DNA of 64,000 nucleotides from Paenibacillus sp. OV219 (GTDB taxonomy: Bacteria > Bacillota > Bacilli > Paenibacillales > Paenibacillaceae), in assembly GCF_900110075.1 (NCBI RefSeq), contig NZ_FOCJ01000001.1:1178001-1242000 (forward strand), given 5' to 3'. The position numbers were made by a program, and so were the translations under genes. Under the pieces are notes generated by a model that did not search any database, was not told the origin of the DNA, and was given only the letters and a program-made list of their open reading frames with translations. Position 1 is the stretch's first letter. The number at the start of each line of letters is the position of its first letter. Positions 31,849-39,466 of this stretch are shown here, in pieces.

Positions 31849-33206
31849 AATCATACATGCGAACAGAGGGGGATATTAATTTATCCCCGGAGCGCCAGCT
31901 ATGGCAGGATCGGCATTTGAGTGAGGATACTTTGGACATCTTGGAGGAAGACAGCCGTTATTTCATTCATCAGTCGATGTCGACGCCATGCCTGAATGTC
32001 ATTGTGAATGCAGAAGGCATCTATCTGGAAGATCAGGATGGCCGCAAATATATGGATTTCCACGGTAACAGCGTTCATCAAGTTGGCTATAAGAATCGGT
32101 ACGTTCTGGATGCCGTCATGAAGCAGCTCGAGGAGCTGCCGTTCCTGCCGCGTCGCTATACGAATCCGGTTGCAATCAAGCTGGCGAAGAAGCTGGCGGA
32201 GCTTGCTCCAGGTGACTTGAATAAGGTGCTGTTCACACCTGGCGGCACGAGTGCGATTGGCATGGCACTTAAGCTGGCGCGCAAATTCACGGGCAAATTC
32301 AAGACGATCTCGACGTGGGATTCATTCCACGGTGCAAGCCTAGATGCGATTTCGGTCGGAGGAGAAGGGGTGTTTCGCAATCATATCGGCCCGCTCCTGC
32401 CTGGCACAGAGCATATGATGCCGTTCAATTCCTACCGCTGCATCATGGGGGAATGTGACGACTACGGGATGAAATGTCTCGATTACTTAGAATTTATGCT
32501 GGAACGCGAAGCCGATGTTGGTGCGATTATATTGGAGCCGATTCGCAGCACCGATGTGCAAATTCCGCCAACCGCTTACTTCAAGCGACTTCGTGAATTG
32601 TGTGACCGCTACGGCGTGCTGCTCATTTTGGACGAAATTCCGACTGCCTTCGGACGGACCGGCAAGATGTTCGTACACGAGCATTACGATATCATTCCAG
32701 ATATCGTCGTGATCGGCAAAGGCTTCGGCGGGGGAGTATTCCCAATGGCAGGCATCATCGTCCGCGAAGGGCTTGATATCGCGCAAGATATTTCGCTAGG
32801 TCATTACACGCATGAGAAGAGCTCGGTCGGCTGCGCGGCTGCGCTGGCGACGATCGAATACATCGAGAATAATAGGCTGCTCGAACATGCACAGCAGATG
32901 GAGCTGTTCCTTAAGGAAAGGCTCACCGAAATGATGGCGAAGTACGAAGTGATCGGTGACATCCGCGTGAAGGGGATGCTGGCTGCGATTGAGCTGGTGA
33001 CAAGCCGTACGACAAAAGCGAAAGCAGTGGAAGGTGCGGAGAAAGTGATGTACATCTGCATGGAGCGAGGACTCAGCTTCAAAGTGTCGAGTGGCAACGT
33101 ACTGACTCTAGTTCCGCCACTCATTACGACGAGAGAGCAGCTGGAATGGGCGCTGCAGCAGATTGAAGAAGCGATCGCTGCAGTATTTTCGTGTAATCTC
33201 ACATAA
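31839..33206 (+). CDS. pbfA: PLP-dependent class III aminotransferase-fold lyase, PbfA type ((R)-1-hydroxy-2-aminoethylphosphonate ammonia-lyase)
   Basis: 455 aa from the ATG at 31839, with GGAAGGAGG upstream. Fold type I PLP enzyme: GGTSAIGMALKLAR binds the phosphate, DEIPTAFGRTG gives the Asp that contacts the pyridine nitrogen, and VIGKGFGGGVFPMAG holds the Schiff-base Lys. The N-terminus (EGDINLSPERQLWQ, ARYF-like box HQSMSTPCLNV, MDFHGNSVHQVGY) and EPIRSTDVQIPP match, from memory, the PbfA enzymes that convert 1-hydroxy-2-aminoethylphosphonate to phosphonoacetaldehyde and ammonia. The usual partners (phnW/phnX or phnY/phnA) are not in the window, and flanking genes are remnants. Confidence 0.7.
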   Translation: MEMKSYMRTEGDINLSPERQLWQDRHLSEDTLDILEEDSRYFIHQSMSTPCLNVIVNAEGIYLEDQDGRKYMDFHGNSVHQVGYKNRYVLDAVMKQLEELPFLPRRYTNPVAIKLAKKLAELAPGDLNKVLFTPGGTSAIGMALKLARKFTGKFKTISTWDSFHGASLDAISVGGEGVFRNHIGPLLPGTEHMMPFNSYRCIMGECDDYGMKCLDYLEFMLEREADVGAIILEPIRSTDVQIPPTAYFKRLRELCDRYGVLLILDEIPTAFGRTGKMFVHEHYDIIPDIVVIGKGFGGGVFPMAGIIVREGLDIAQDISLGHYTHEKSSVGCAAALATIEYIENNRLLEHAQQMELFLKERLTEMMAKYEVIGDIRVKGMLAAIELVTSRTTKAKAVEGAEKVMYICMERGLSFKVSSGNVLTLVPPLITTREQLEWALQQIEEAIAAVFSCNLT

Positions 33207-33217
33207 AAAAGAATAAT

Positions 33218-33231
33218 CAACAACAATACAA
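33218..33231 (-). promoter_or_regulatory. Operator candidate, copy 2 (inverse of 31499-31512)
   Basis: CAACAACAATACAA on the plus strand is the exact reverse complement of the box at 31499-31512; the pair brackets the PHP remnant and pbfA. It begins 11 bases after the pbfA stop codon. Confidence 0.35.
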
Positions 33232-33248
33232 AACATTAACGTTGATTT

Positions 33249-33418
33249 AATCCTCCTTTTGCGTGAGCTCGGACCGCTTGGATGGTATGATCCGACTGCT
33301 GACAGCCAATGAAACGATTGTGAACAGCGGCGATACCGTCTATATGCGTATCCGCGGCGACAAGTTCCATCTGTTCGATGAGACGAATAACGGCTCCAAT
33401 TTGATGCAGTACCGCTAG
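33249..33418 (+). pseudogene. C-terminal remnant, probably of an ABC transporter ATPase (TOBE end)
   Basis: After an in-frame TAA, an open frame with no proper start reads SSDRLDGMIRLLTANETIV, then NSGDTVYMRIRGDKFHLFDE and ends at TAG (33416-33418). The GDxVYxxI-x-KxHLFD pattern is that of the last strand of TOBE domains in sugar- or phosphonate-type ABC ATPases. The rest of the gene is missing. Next to a PbfA gene, the parent could have been an aminoethylphosphonate importer, which is inference. Confidence 0.4.
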
Positions 33419-33478
33419 CAGCTCGAGTATTGCATTTCGCATGTCGAAGAAGGACACTATTACTAGCCAGCCATAATT

Positions 33479-33487
33479 TGCTATAAT
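33479..33487 (+). promoter_or_regulatory. Extended -10 promoter of the deoR gene
   Basis: TGCTATAAT is a perfect extended -10; transcription would begin near 33494, 28 bases before the TTG start. Confidence 0.6.
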
Positions 33488-33521
33488 TAATGCAATAAAG
33501 AATTAACAGGGGGGTAAACGC

Positions 33522-34304
33522 TTGTCCCTTGCAGGTGAAGAACGGAAGAGAAGCATTATCGCTATGCTCGGTGAGCATGGCAAAGTCAATGTAAGCGAGT
33601 TGTCTCGGCATTTCGAGGTGTCGACGGAGACGATTCGCCGCGATCTTGATGAGCTGGAGAAGGACAATAAGCTGAAGAAGGTCTACGGCGGCGCTGTTAA
33701 GCATAAAGCGGATATCGAGCTTGCTTACTCAGAGCGAGAGATTATTTATGCTGAAGAGAAGCGGATTATCGGCGCCTTGGCGGCGAACTTAATCGATGAC
33801 AACGACGTGATCGTCATCGACGAGGGCAGCACTGCCATGCAGATATTGCATTGCCTTGATGGCAAGCGGAATTTGACGATCTTCGTCTGTTCGATTCCGA
33901 CGCTAACGCTGCTGATTGACTATTATAATCGGGGCTCTTTTGACGGCAAAATCATCTTTATCGGCGGTGAAGTGAATCCGAAGCATCTACGTGTCTCAGG
34001 ACCGATCGCTGAGAAAATCATGGAGGACTTCTATGTAAACAAGTCGTTCATCTCCGTGGACGGCGTGTCGCTTACGAATGGCCTTACAAGCTACGATTAT
34101 GATCGTGCGCTGTTCACGCGCAAGCTGATCCGCAGTGCAGAGATTGTCATTGCGCTGGCGGACGAGTCCAAGATTGGCAAGCGGACTGTCGCGAAGATCG
34201 CCGAGCTAGGCCAAGTCGGATATGTCGTTTCGAATATCGCTCCGCCTAACGGCTGGCGGCAAGGGCTGCAAGATTTAGGCATATCGTGGATCAACCCGAA
34301 ATAG
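33522..34304 (+). CDS. DeoR family transcriptional regulator
   Basis: 260 aa with a TTG start at 33522 behind CAGGGGGGTAAACGC. The N-terminal helix-turn-helix is the DeoR type: RKRSIIAMLGEHGKVNVSELSRHFEVSTETIRRDLDELE, followed by KKVYGGAV. The rest is the sugar-phosphate-binding (isomerase-like) domain with VIDEGSTAMQIL, FIGGEVNPKHLRVSGPIAEKI and ALADESKIGKRTVAKIAELGQV. Such proteins repress nearby catabolic genes until a phosphorylated inducer binds. It may control pbfA and its lost partners through the paired boxes at 31499 and 33218. A terminator follows. Confidence 0.9.
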   Translation: MSLAGEERKRSIIAMLGEHGKVNVSELSRHFEVSTETIRRDLDELEKDNKLKKVYGGAVKHKADIELAYSEREIIYAEEKRIIGALAANLIDDNDVIVIDEGSTAMQILHCLDGKRNLTIFVCSIPTLTLLIDYYNRGSFDGKIIFIGGEVNPKHLRVSGPIAEKIMEDFYVNKSFISVDGVSLTNGLTSYDYDRALFTRKLIRSAEIVIALADESKIGKRTVAKIAELGQVGYVVSNIAPPNGWRQGLQDLGISWINPK

Positions 34305-34320
34305 AATCGTTAGAACGAAT

Positions 34321-34363
34321 AAAGCTCCCTGTGTGCGACTGTTCAAGCACAGAGAGCTTTTTT
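34321..34363 (+). terminator. Terminator after deoR
   Basis: AAAGCTC-CTGTG...CACAG-GAGCTTTTTT. Confidence 0.85.
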
Positions 34364-34394
34364 GGCATTGGCTATGAAAGTTATTGAACTACGA

Positions 34395-35021
34395 TCAGGT
34401 TTCTACATGGAATCTCAACACCGTTCTCATCTTGGACGGTTCAGTCTTGCGAGGATCAGACAAATAGATTTCCCGATGGAGCTTGCTAGAGCGGATATAG
34501 CCATGTTCGGCACAGTATGCTTCCATTCGTGCGAAGCTTTCAGGTTCATCGTCGAAACGACCGATATGCATCATTTGACAATTCAAGCCATCTTCGACAT
34601 GTTCAAACCGAACTCTGTCTAGGTACGGATTTGACTTCTTCAGCTTTGTCTGACTCAAAAAACGTTCGAACAGCTCTACCGTCAAAAAGTCAGGTTGGCG
34701 TATCATGAGGGTGTACTTGAAATTGTTTTTGTCAGTTGAGGGCTTTGAGTAATCCATTAAGTCCCATACTCCCTCAAGAGGGAAGACCGTATATTCATAG
34801 TACCCAAGGGGTACATCATCACTTTTGTAGGACATTCTCACCGCATAACTCAAGCTGTACAAAGCTTCTGTTGCCTTGGCGAATTCCTCGCCATTAGGAT
34901 CTCCGGATCCACTTACGATAAAGAAGGGCATCCGCGGCACTTCCACAATTTAGGGATGCGTTCGTGCCATATAGAGTGGCTTGAAATCCTTCTTATAATC
35001 TACTTTTTTAATCAAAGTCAT
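34395..35021 (-). pseudogene. GyrI-like effector-binding domain protein interrupted by a stop codon
   Basis: From ATG 35021 the frame reads MTLIKKVDYKKDFKPLYMARTHP, then TAA (34952-34950), and continues in the same frame as IVEVPRMPFFIVSGSGDPNGEEFAKATEALYSLSYAVRM to the end. VDYKKxxKxLY and the VPxMxFFxxSGxGDPN block belong to one GyrI-like small-molecule-binding domain of about 205 residues. The stop needs only one substitution from a Lys or Gln codon. The downstream part (183 aa from GTG 34946) has no ribosome binding site, so the gene is probably inactive, or a sequencing error is present. It is convergent with deoR. Confidence 0.8.
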
Positions 35022-35119
35022 CATCCTATTAGGTAAAATATAATCTCAAACCAATTATAGAACAAATGTTCGTAAACATCAAATCACATCTACTTTGTTT
35101 AACATATCCCATGCAATTA

Positions 35120-35151
35120 AAAAAACAAGCTGTCGGTGCATCGGCAGCTTG
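35120..35151 (-). terminator. Terminator of the small membrane protein gene (minus strand)
   Basis: On the minus strand AAGCTGCCGATGCACCGACAGCTT is a hairpin followed by GTTTTTTT. Confidence 0.75.
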
Positions 35152-35199
35152 CTTCAAAAAAACATGGAATTGTGAGTGCTTAGGTGTTCGCGTATCTGT

Positions 35200-35490
35200 T
35201 TACAATTTGTTCTTGAGATCCATAAAGTACTTGAATACAACTCCGAATGCGCCGACGTAATACGCGGTTAACATGATCCAACCCGAAGAATCGAAGGAAG
35301 CATCCATGTTCGCCATCAAGAACAATGGGAGTACATAGTACATCATGTCTTTCAGATACATTGTGAACATGTCGCTAGTCATACTGCCTGCCATAAGTCC
35401 TTTGTAGAGACCAAGCAAGAAGTTCAGACCCATCATGCCAAGAACAACCCACATGGAATATTGCATCCAATCTGTAAGTGCAAATGTCAT
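35200..35490 (-). CDS. Small membrane protein, three predicted helices
   Basis: 96 aa, ATG at 35490 behind GGGGGAGGTG. Predicted membrane segments are about residues 12-30 (MWVVLGMMGLNFLLGLYKG), 46-62 (LKDMMYYVLPLFLMANM) and 68-88 (GWIMLTAYYVGAFGVVFKYF). It is very rich in Met. The size and layout recall holins, but no lysis genes are near and no family is recognised. Expressed alone, with a terminator behind. Confidence 0.65.
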   Translation of the reverse strand: MTFALTDWMQYSMWVVLGMMGLNFLLGLYKGLMAGSMTSDMFTMYLKDMMYYVLPLFLMANMDASFDSSGWIMLTAYYVGAFGVVFKYFMDLKNKL

Positions 35491-35651
35491 TAAGAATCAC
35501 CTCCCCCTGAGGAAGAGTGTTATTGCATACGTTATCATATGTGGGATCGTCCGAACGGGTACGGGGCAACGTCCTAAATGATGGAAAAAGAAACTTTGTA
35601 CAGGTAAGTGTCGTATAAGCTTTCAAATCAATGGAAGAGGTGGTGCAGGAT

Positions 35652-35942
35652 ATGGAATCGAACAAAATCATTTCGGCTTTATGCTATTTCAGTATTTTCT
35701 TCGCGGGCTTCATCGTACCGGTTGTCATCTACTTCGTAACGAACGATTATGAAGTGAAGCAGCATGCCAAGCGAGCGCTATTCTCCCATCTCATCCCTCT
35801 GATCGCGGTGCCGCTGTTCCTCGTTGCGATTTTCGGTGGTCATGTTGGGTCGATATTGTTCATTGGACTGATAGCGGCACTACTAGGTTTTACAGTTGTG
35901 ATCTGGAATGTCGTGATGGGCATTCGCGTGCTCAGCCGGTAA
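35652..35942 (+). CDS. DUF4870 family membrane protein
   Basis: 96 aa from the ATG at 35652 (AGAGGTGG upstream; ATG 35631 is possible). The sequence MESNKIISALCYFSIFFAGFIVPVVIYFVTNDYEVKQHAKRALFSHLIP, with helices before and after the QHAKRA motif, is typical of DUF4870 proteins (two to three membrane segments). The role is unknown. It is followed after 88 bases by the PH-domain gene on the same strand. Confidence 0.75.
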   Translation: MESNKIISALCYFSIFFAGFIVPVVIYFVTNDYEVKQHAKRALFSHLIPLIAVPLFLVAIFGGHVGSILFIGLIAALLGFTVVIWNVVMGIRVLSR

Positions 35943-36030
35943 GCATCATCCCAATAGAGGGGAATGGCGTAAAATGACGAATACTATCGAAGCACATCAC
36001 TTTATGAGGAACGCATAGGAGGACTAGAGC

Positions 36031-36459
36031 ATGGCAAACCTATTAGGCGGGTTGTTTGGCAACTATTCAGAAGTATCCGTACAAGATTTAACGAATCAAT
36101 ATGGCGTGTACTTAATGCCGAATGAGAAAATCCAAATGGGCTTCAAGCTTGTCCGGGACTCGTTCATTATTACAGATGAGCGCCTCATCTTCATTGACCA
36201 TCAAGGGGTTACGGGGAAGAAGACGCGAGTCGCTTCGATTCATCTGGATTCCATCATTGATGTGACGATGGAGACCGGGGGCACAGGCTTCGACGATAGC
36301 GAATTGACGATTCATTACATCACTTCGCCGTATTACAAAACCAATAATTTGCAGGTCGCCAGCTATAAGTTCGAGTTCGGCAAGAAGTTTAATTTGCAGC
36401 CGATCTATGTGAATTTCCTGACGCTTGCACACCAAAATCACAAACGTTTAAACGGTTAA
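36031..36459 (+). CDS. Bacterial PH domain protein (bPH_1)
   Basis: 142 aa, ATG at 36031 with AGGAGGACTAG upstream. The opening LLGGLFGNYSEVSVQDLTNQYGVYLMPNEKIQMGFKLVRDSFIITDERLIFIDHQGVTGKKTRVASIHLDSI is the classic bacterial PH fold (LxDxFxxTxxRLIxxDxQGxTGKK). It is soluble and probably cytoplasmic. Family members are linked to stress or envelope functions, but the role is not settled. It precedes the aldolase gene by 20 bases and could be in one transcript with it. Confidence 0.85.
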   Translation: MANLLGGLFGNYSEVSVQDLTNQYGVYLMPNEKIQMGFKLVRDSFIITDERLIFIDHQGVTGKKTRVASIHLDSIIDVTMETGGTGFDDSELTIHYITSPYYKTNNLQVASYKFEFGKKFNLQPIYVNFLTLAHQNHKRLNG

Positions 36460-36479
36460 TAAGGAGCAAGAGCAGCAAC

Positions 36480-37580
36480 ATGACAATGGCAGAACAAACT
36501 TTACTCGAAGCGTTTAATGCAGCACCCTACCCAGTTACAGGTAATAGTAAATGGAATGTAAATCAATTGCTTGAGGCTTTCCAGTCCGTAGACGGGGAGC
36601 GGGACAGTGATGTTTATGGCACGGGCCGGATCATCGAGGAGTTCCAGGCGAAGATCGCAGCATACCTTGGCAAGCCATCGGCAGTCTTCTTCCCGAGCGG
36701 CACAATGGCGCAGCAGATCGCGCTTCGTATATGGAGTGATGGCGCGGGCAATAAGAAAGTGGCCTATCATCCGCTGTGCCATCTGGAGATCCATGAACAG
36801 AACGGCATTCGTGAGCTGCATCAACTGGAGCCGGTGCTTCTGGCCGATAAGAGCAGAACGATCGGACTTGCAGACATACAGCAGCTGGAAGAAAAGGTAT
36901 CGTGTATACTGCTTGAGCTTCCACAGCGTGAAATCGGAGGCACATTGCTGCCATTCAGCGAGCTTGAATCGATCTCGGCTTATTGCCGCGAGCGTGGAAT
37001 TAAGCTGCATCTGGATGGAGCGCGTCTATTCGAAGTGTTGCCATATTATAAGCGGACCGCAGCCGAAATCTGCCAGTTGTTCGACAGCGTCTACGTCTCG
37101 TTCTACAAAGGCATCGGCGGTATTGCAGGCGCCATCCTCGCAGGTGATGAGTCGTTCACGACAGAGTCGAAAATTTGGAAAAGACGCCATGGCGGCGATT
37201 TGATCAGCTTATATCCGTACATCATTAGCAGCGATTACTATTTCGAGCAGCGTCTGCCGAAGATGGAGCAGTATTACCTCGCAGCCGTTGAGCTTGCAGA
37301 GCTGTATAATAACTGTCAGCATATCGAGACGAAGCCGCAGGTGCCGGTATCGAACATGTTCCATGTTCATGCTGCTGTGCCGAAGGAGAAGCTGGAGCAG
37401 ATGTTCAAAGCGATCTATGCGGAGACCGGCGTCGGTCTGACCCGCTATATTCGTGAAGTGGACGAGAGTAACAGCTACTACGAAGTTAGCCTTGGTGACC
37501 GCTACTTGAACTTGCCGAAGGGCAAAGTCCGTGAGGCTTTGGAGCTGTTGGATATGCGATTGGCTGAACTGAAACAGTAA
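36480..37580 (+). CDS. Threonine aldolase family PLP enzyme (beta-eliminating lyase)
   Basis: 366 aa. Opens with a short extension, then GERDSDVYGTGRIIEEFQAKIAAYLGKPSAVFFPSGTMAQQIALRIW, and LLELPQREIGGTLLPFSELESI. The conserved LHLDGARLFEV gives the Asp that binds the PLP nitrogen, and VSFYKGIGGIAGAILAG gives the Schiff-base Lys. The C-terminal domain closes the active site. It likely splits threonine or a related beta-hydroxy amino acid into glycine and an aldehyde. The SFYKG motif differs from the usual S-KG of low-specificity LtaE, so the substrate may differ. Start ATG 36480, with AAGGAGC upstream. Confidence 0.82.
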   Translation: MTMAEQTLLEAFNAAPYPVTGNSKWNVNQLLEAFQSVDGERDSDVYGTGRIIEEFQAKIAAYLGKPSAVFFPSGTMAQQIALRIWSDGAGNKKVAYHPLCHLEIHEQNGIRELHQLEPVLLADKSRTIGLADIQQLEEKVSCILLELPQREIGGTLLPFSELESISAYCRERGIKLHLDGARLFEVLPYYKRTAAEICQLFDSVYVSFYKGIGGIAGAILAGDESFTTESKIWKRRHGGDLISLYPYIISSDYYFEQRLPKMEQYYLAAVELAELYNNCQHIETKPQVPVSNMFHVHAAVPKEKLEQMFKAIYAETGVGLTRYIREVDESNSYYEVSLGDRYLNLPKGKVREALELLDMRLAELKQ

Positions 37581-37817
37581 TCGTTGATTGGAACAAGTAA
37601 ACAAGAGGAGAAGGTAGGGTGCTTCACACTTGCCCATAATCTGTTGAAGATGGTAGCAGTGGATGTCAAAAAGCAATGGAGCTAAGCAGAAACAAGCCGC
37701 TTAGCTCCTTTTCTATTCAGCGATCTCTACTACGTTTCGACCAACAGCTTTTCGATAGCCGATTTCAGCGAATTTTCGACGATGCAGTGCCTCGTGGACC
37801 CCTCATTAACCAATGAA

Positions 37818-38021
37818 GTCCACCAAACCAGCTACTTTACCTCATCTCGTCGGTTATCCTCAAAAGTAGTCCAGCAAACCAGCTACATTGCCACATCTCG
37901 CCGGATTTTCGCCAATGTGTATCCCAGGAGGACACACATTGCCTCATCTCGTCGGTTTCCCACCTATGTGTATCCCAGGAGGACACACATTGTCTCATCT
38001 CGTCGGTTTTCTCTTTATCCT
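37818..38021. repeat. Four tandem copies of a 51-bp unit
   Basis: Copies begin at 37818, 37869, 37920 and 37971. The last two are nearly identical (TATCCCAGGAGGACACACAT, then CTCATCTCGTCGG). The first two share the CATCTCGTCGG/CATCTCGCCGG core and the CCA-CAAACCAGCTAC variant. Because 51 is a multiple of three, open frames run through the array on the plus strand (for instance a repeat with CIPGGHTL), but none has a convincing start. The array lies between the aldolase and zinc-ribbon genes. Confidence 0.85.
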
Positions 38022-38173
38022 CCTTGTTCCTTGCGTCGCGAGGAAGTGGATTCCCTATCTAATTTTGGATAAATAGGACTTTGGAAACAGGATTTTCCTT
38101 ATGGATGTCGAATCATGTGATGCTGTGGTCATGCCTAGCCAATCATACCTATACCACGGATGGAGGATTCGAC

Positions 38174-39451
38174 ATGTTTTGTGTACAATGCGGAAACCGC
38201 CTGCTGGAGGAAAGCAAGTTTTGCAGCAAATGCGGTACTCCGGTTCCAGCGAGTGAACCGATACCACCTGAGGTGCTTGAAGAGCTGTCATCGGGCGAGA
38301 GTGAGACGGCTGCTTCACTTGCCATTGCGAGTCCCGCTTATGAGGAACACCTAAACAGAGAAGAGGCGGAGGCACCAGTCGATCGGAAACATTCGGCTGT
38401 AGCCAAATCGCGTACCGTGCTGTGGGTGCTGCTTCCGATTATGAGCTTCCTGCTCGTCTCGATCGGAATCGCAGGGGACTATCTGTATCAGCAGCATATA
38501 ACGAAACAGGTTGAAGCGATGATCCGAACAGCGGAGCAGCTGTCTTTGGACGGCAAGTATGCCGAAGGCCAGCAACAGATCGAGCTTGCATTGAAGAAGC
38601 GCCCTTCGCATCCGGTACTACTGAATGATCAAGCCGTTCTGGCTGATGTTCTTAAGCTGGTTGGAACCATACAATCGATGGACCACCAGGTGGAAGCGAA
38701 GCAATATGAGCAAGCACTCAAGGCAGTCTCGGAGCTGAAGAAGTCAATTGCCTCGCGGAATGGCGCGGTGTTTACACGACTTGCCAGCCAAGCTTCACTC
38801 AAGGAAGAGACGTTTACCGTTCTTCAGGTGACCGACCGCCTTGCTAAACGGAAGACCGTGACAGAGCTCGTGCCGCTGCTTGCGGACCTTAAACCATACT
38901 CTGGGGAGGCAGCGAAGAAAGCGATACAACAAGTGAAGCAGAAAATCGTCGACCTCTCCTATGAGAAAGCGTCGAAGGAGCTGCAAGCGAAGAACTTTGA
39001 ACAAGCGCTGCAGACAGTCGATGGCGCGCTCAAGCAAGACGTCCAGAATGCGAAGCTGCTTTCGCTGCAGAAGATGATAACTACAAAGCAGAAGGCGTTC
39101 GAAGAAGCGGAGCAGCAGCGAATTCAGAAGGCGATTGAGGCATCGACAAAGGAGGATGTGCGCAATCGGACAGAAGGTGTCCAATTGGTCGACATCCACA
39201 CCGGCGTAGATGATTATGGCAACTTCGTGGTAAGCGGTACGGTGAAGAACGTCGCGACAAGATCGGTCAACTACGTGACTGTTTATTACGACATCCTCGA
39301 CAGTTGGGGGAATGTCCTCTACAGCGATACGCTCTATGTAACGCCATACGATTTGCCAATTGGCGAGCAAGGTAGCTTCACGAATAGCTACTATAATGAT
39401 GGCTCATTGTCATCGGTGAATGTAACTCGTATCGAATGGCAGTTGGAATAG
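38174..39451 (+). CDS. Zinc-ribbon membrane protein with coiled-coil and C-terminal beta domain
   Basis: 425 aa from the ATG at 38174, seven bases after GGAGG; the longer frame begins in non-coding sequence. Residues 2-24 are a zinc ribbon (FCVQCGNRLLEESKFCSKCGTPV, two CxxC pairs). About residues 80-102 form one membrane helix (VLWVLLPIMSFLLVSIGIAGDYLY). The middle (about 110-320) is made of charged helical repeats like TPRs (GKYAEGQQQIELALKKRP; KNFEQALQTVDGALKQD). The last 90 residues form a beta domain (NFVVSGTVKNVATRSVNYVTVYYDIL) of the FxLYD kind. It is followed after 15 bases by the HtrA-like protease, so the two may cooperate in envelope stress. Confidence 0.8.
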   Translation: MFCVQCGNRLLEESKFCSKCGTPVPASEPIPPEVLEELSSGESETAASLAIASPAYEEHLNREEAEAPVDRKHSAVAKSRTVLWVLLPIMSFLLVSIGIAGDYLYQQHITKQVEAMIRTAEQLSLDGKYAEGQQQIELALKKRPSHPVLLNDQAVLADVLKLVGTIQSMDHQVEAKQYEQALKAVSELKKSIASRNGAVFTRLASQASLKEETFTVLQVTDRLAKRKTVTELVPLLADLKPYSGEAAKKAIQQVKQKIVDLSYEKASKELQAKNFEQALQTVDGALKQDVQNAKLLSLQKMITTKQKAFEEAEQQRIQKAIEASTKEDVRNRTEGVQLVDIHTGVDDYGNFVVSGTVKNVATRSVNYVTVYYDILDSWGNVLYSDTLYVTPYDLPIGEQGSFTNSYYNDGSLSSVNVTRIEWQLE

Positions 39452-39466
39452 GAGGGGGCATACAAC

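Noticed and set aside
37818-38021. CRISPR array
   Set aside because: Copies are contiguous with no unique spacers and vary along their length; no cas genes are present.
37782-38072. 96-codon and 62-codon frames through the 51-bp repeats as a Cys/His/Pro repeat protein
   Set aside because: The frames stay open only because the unit is a multiple of three; there is no start with a ribosome binding site and no similarity that I can name.
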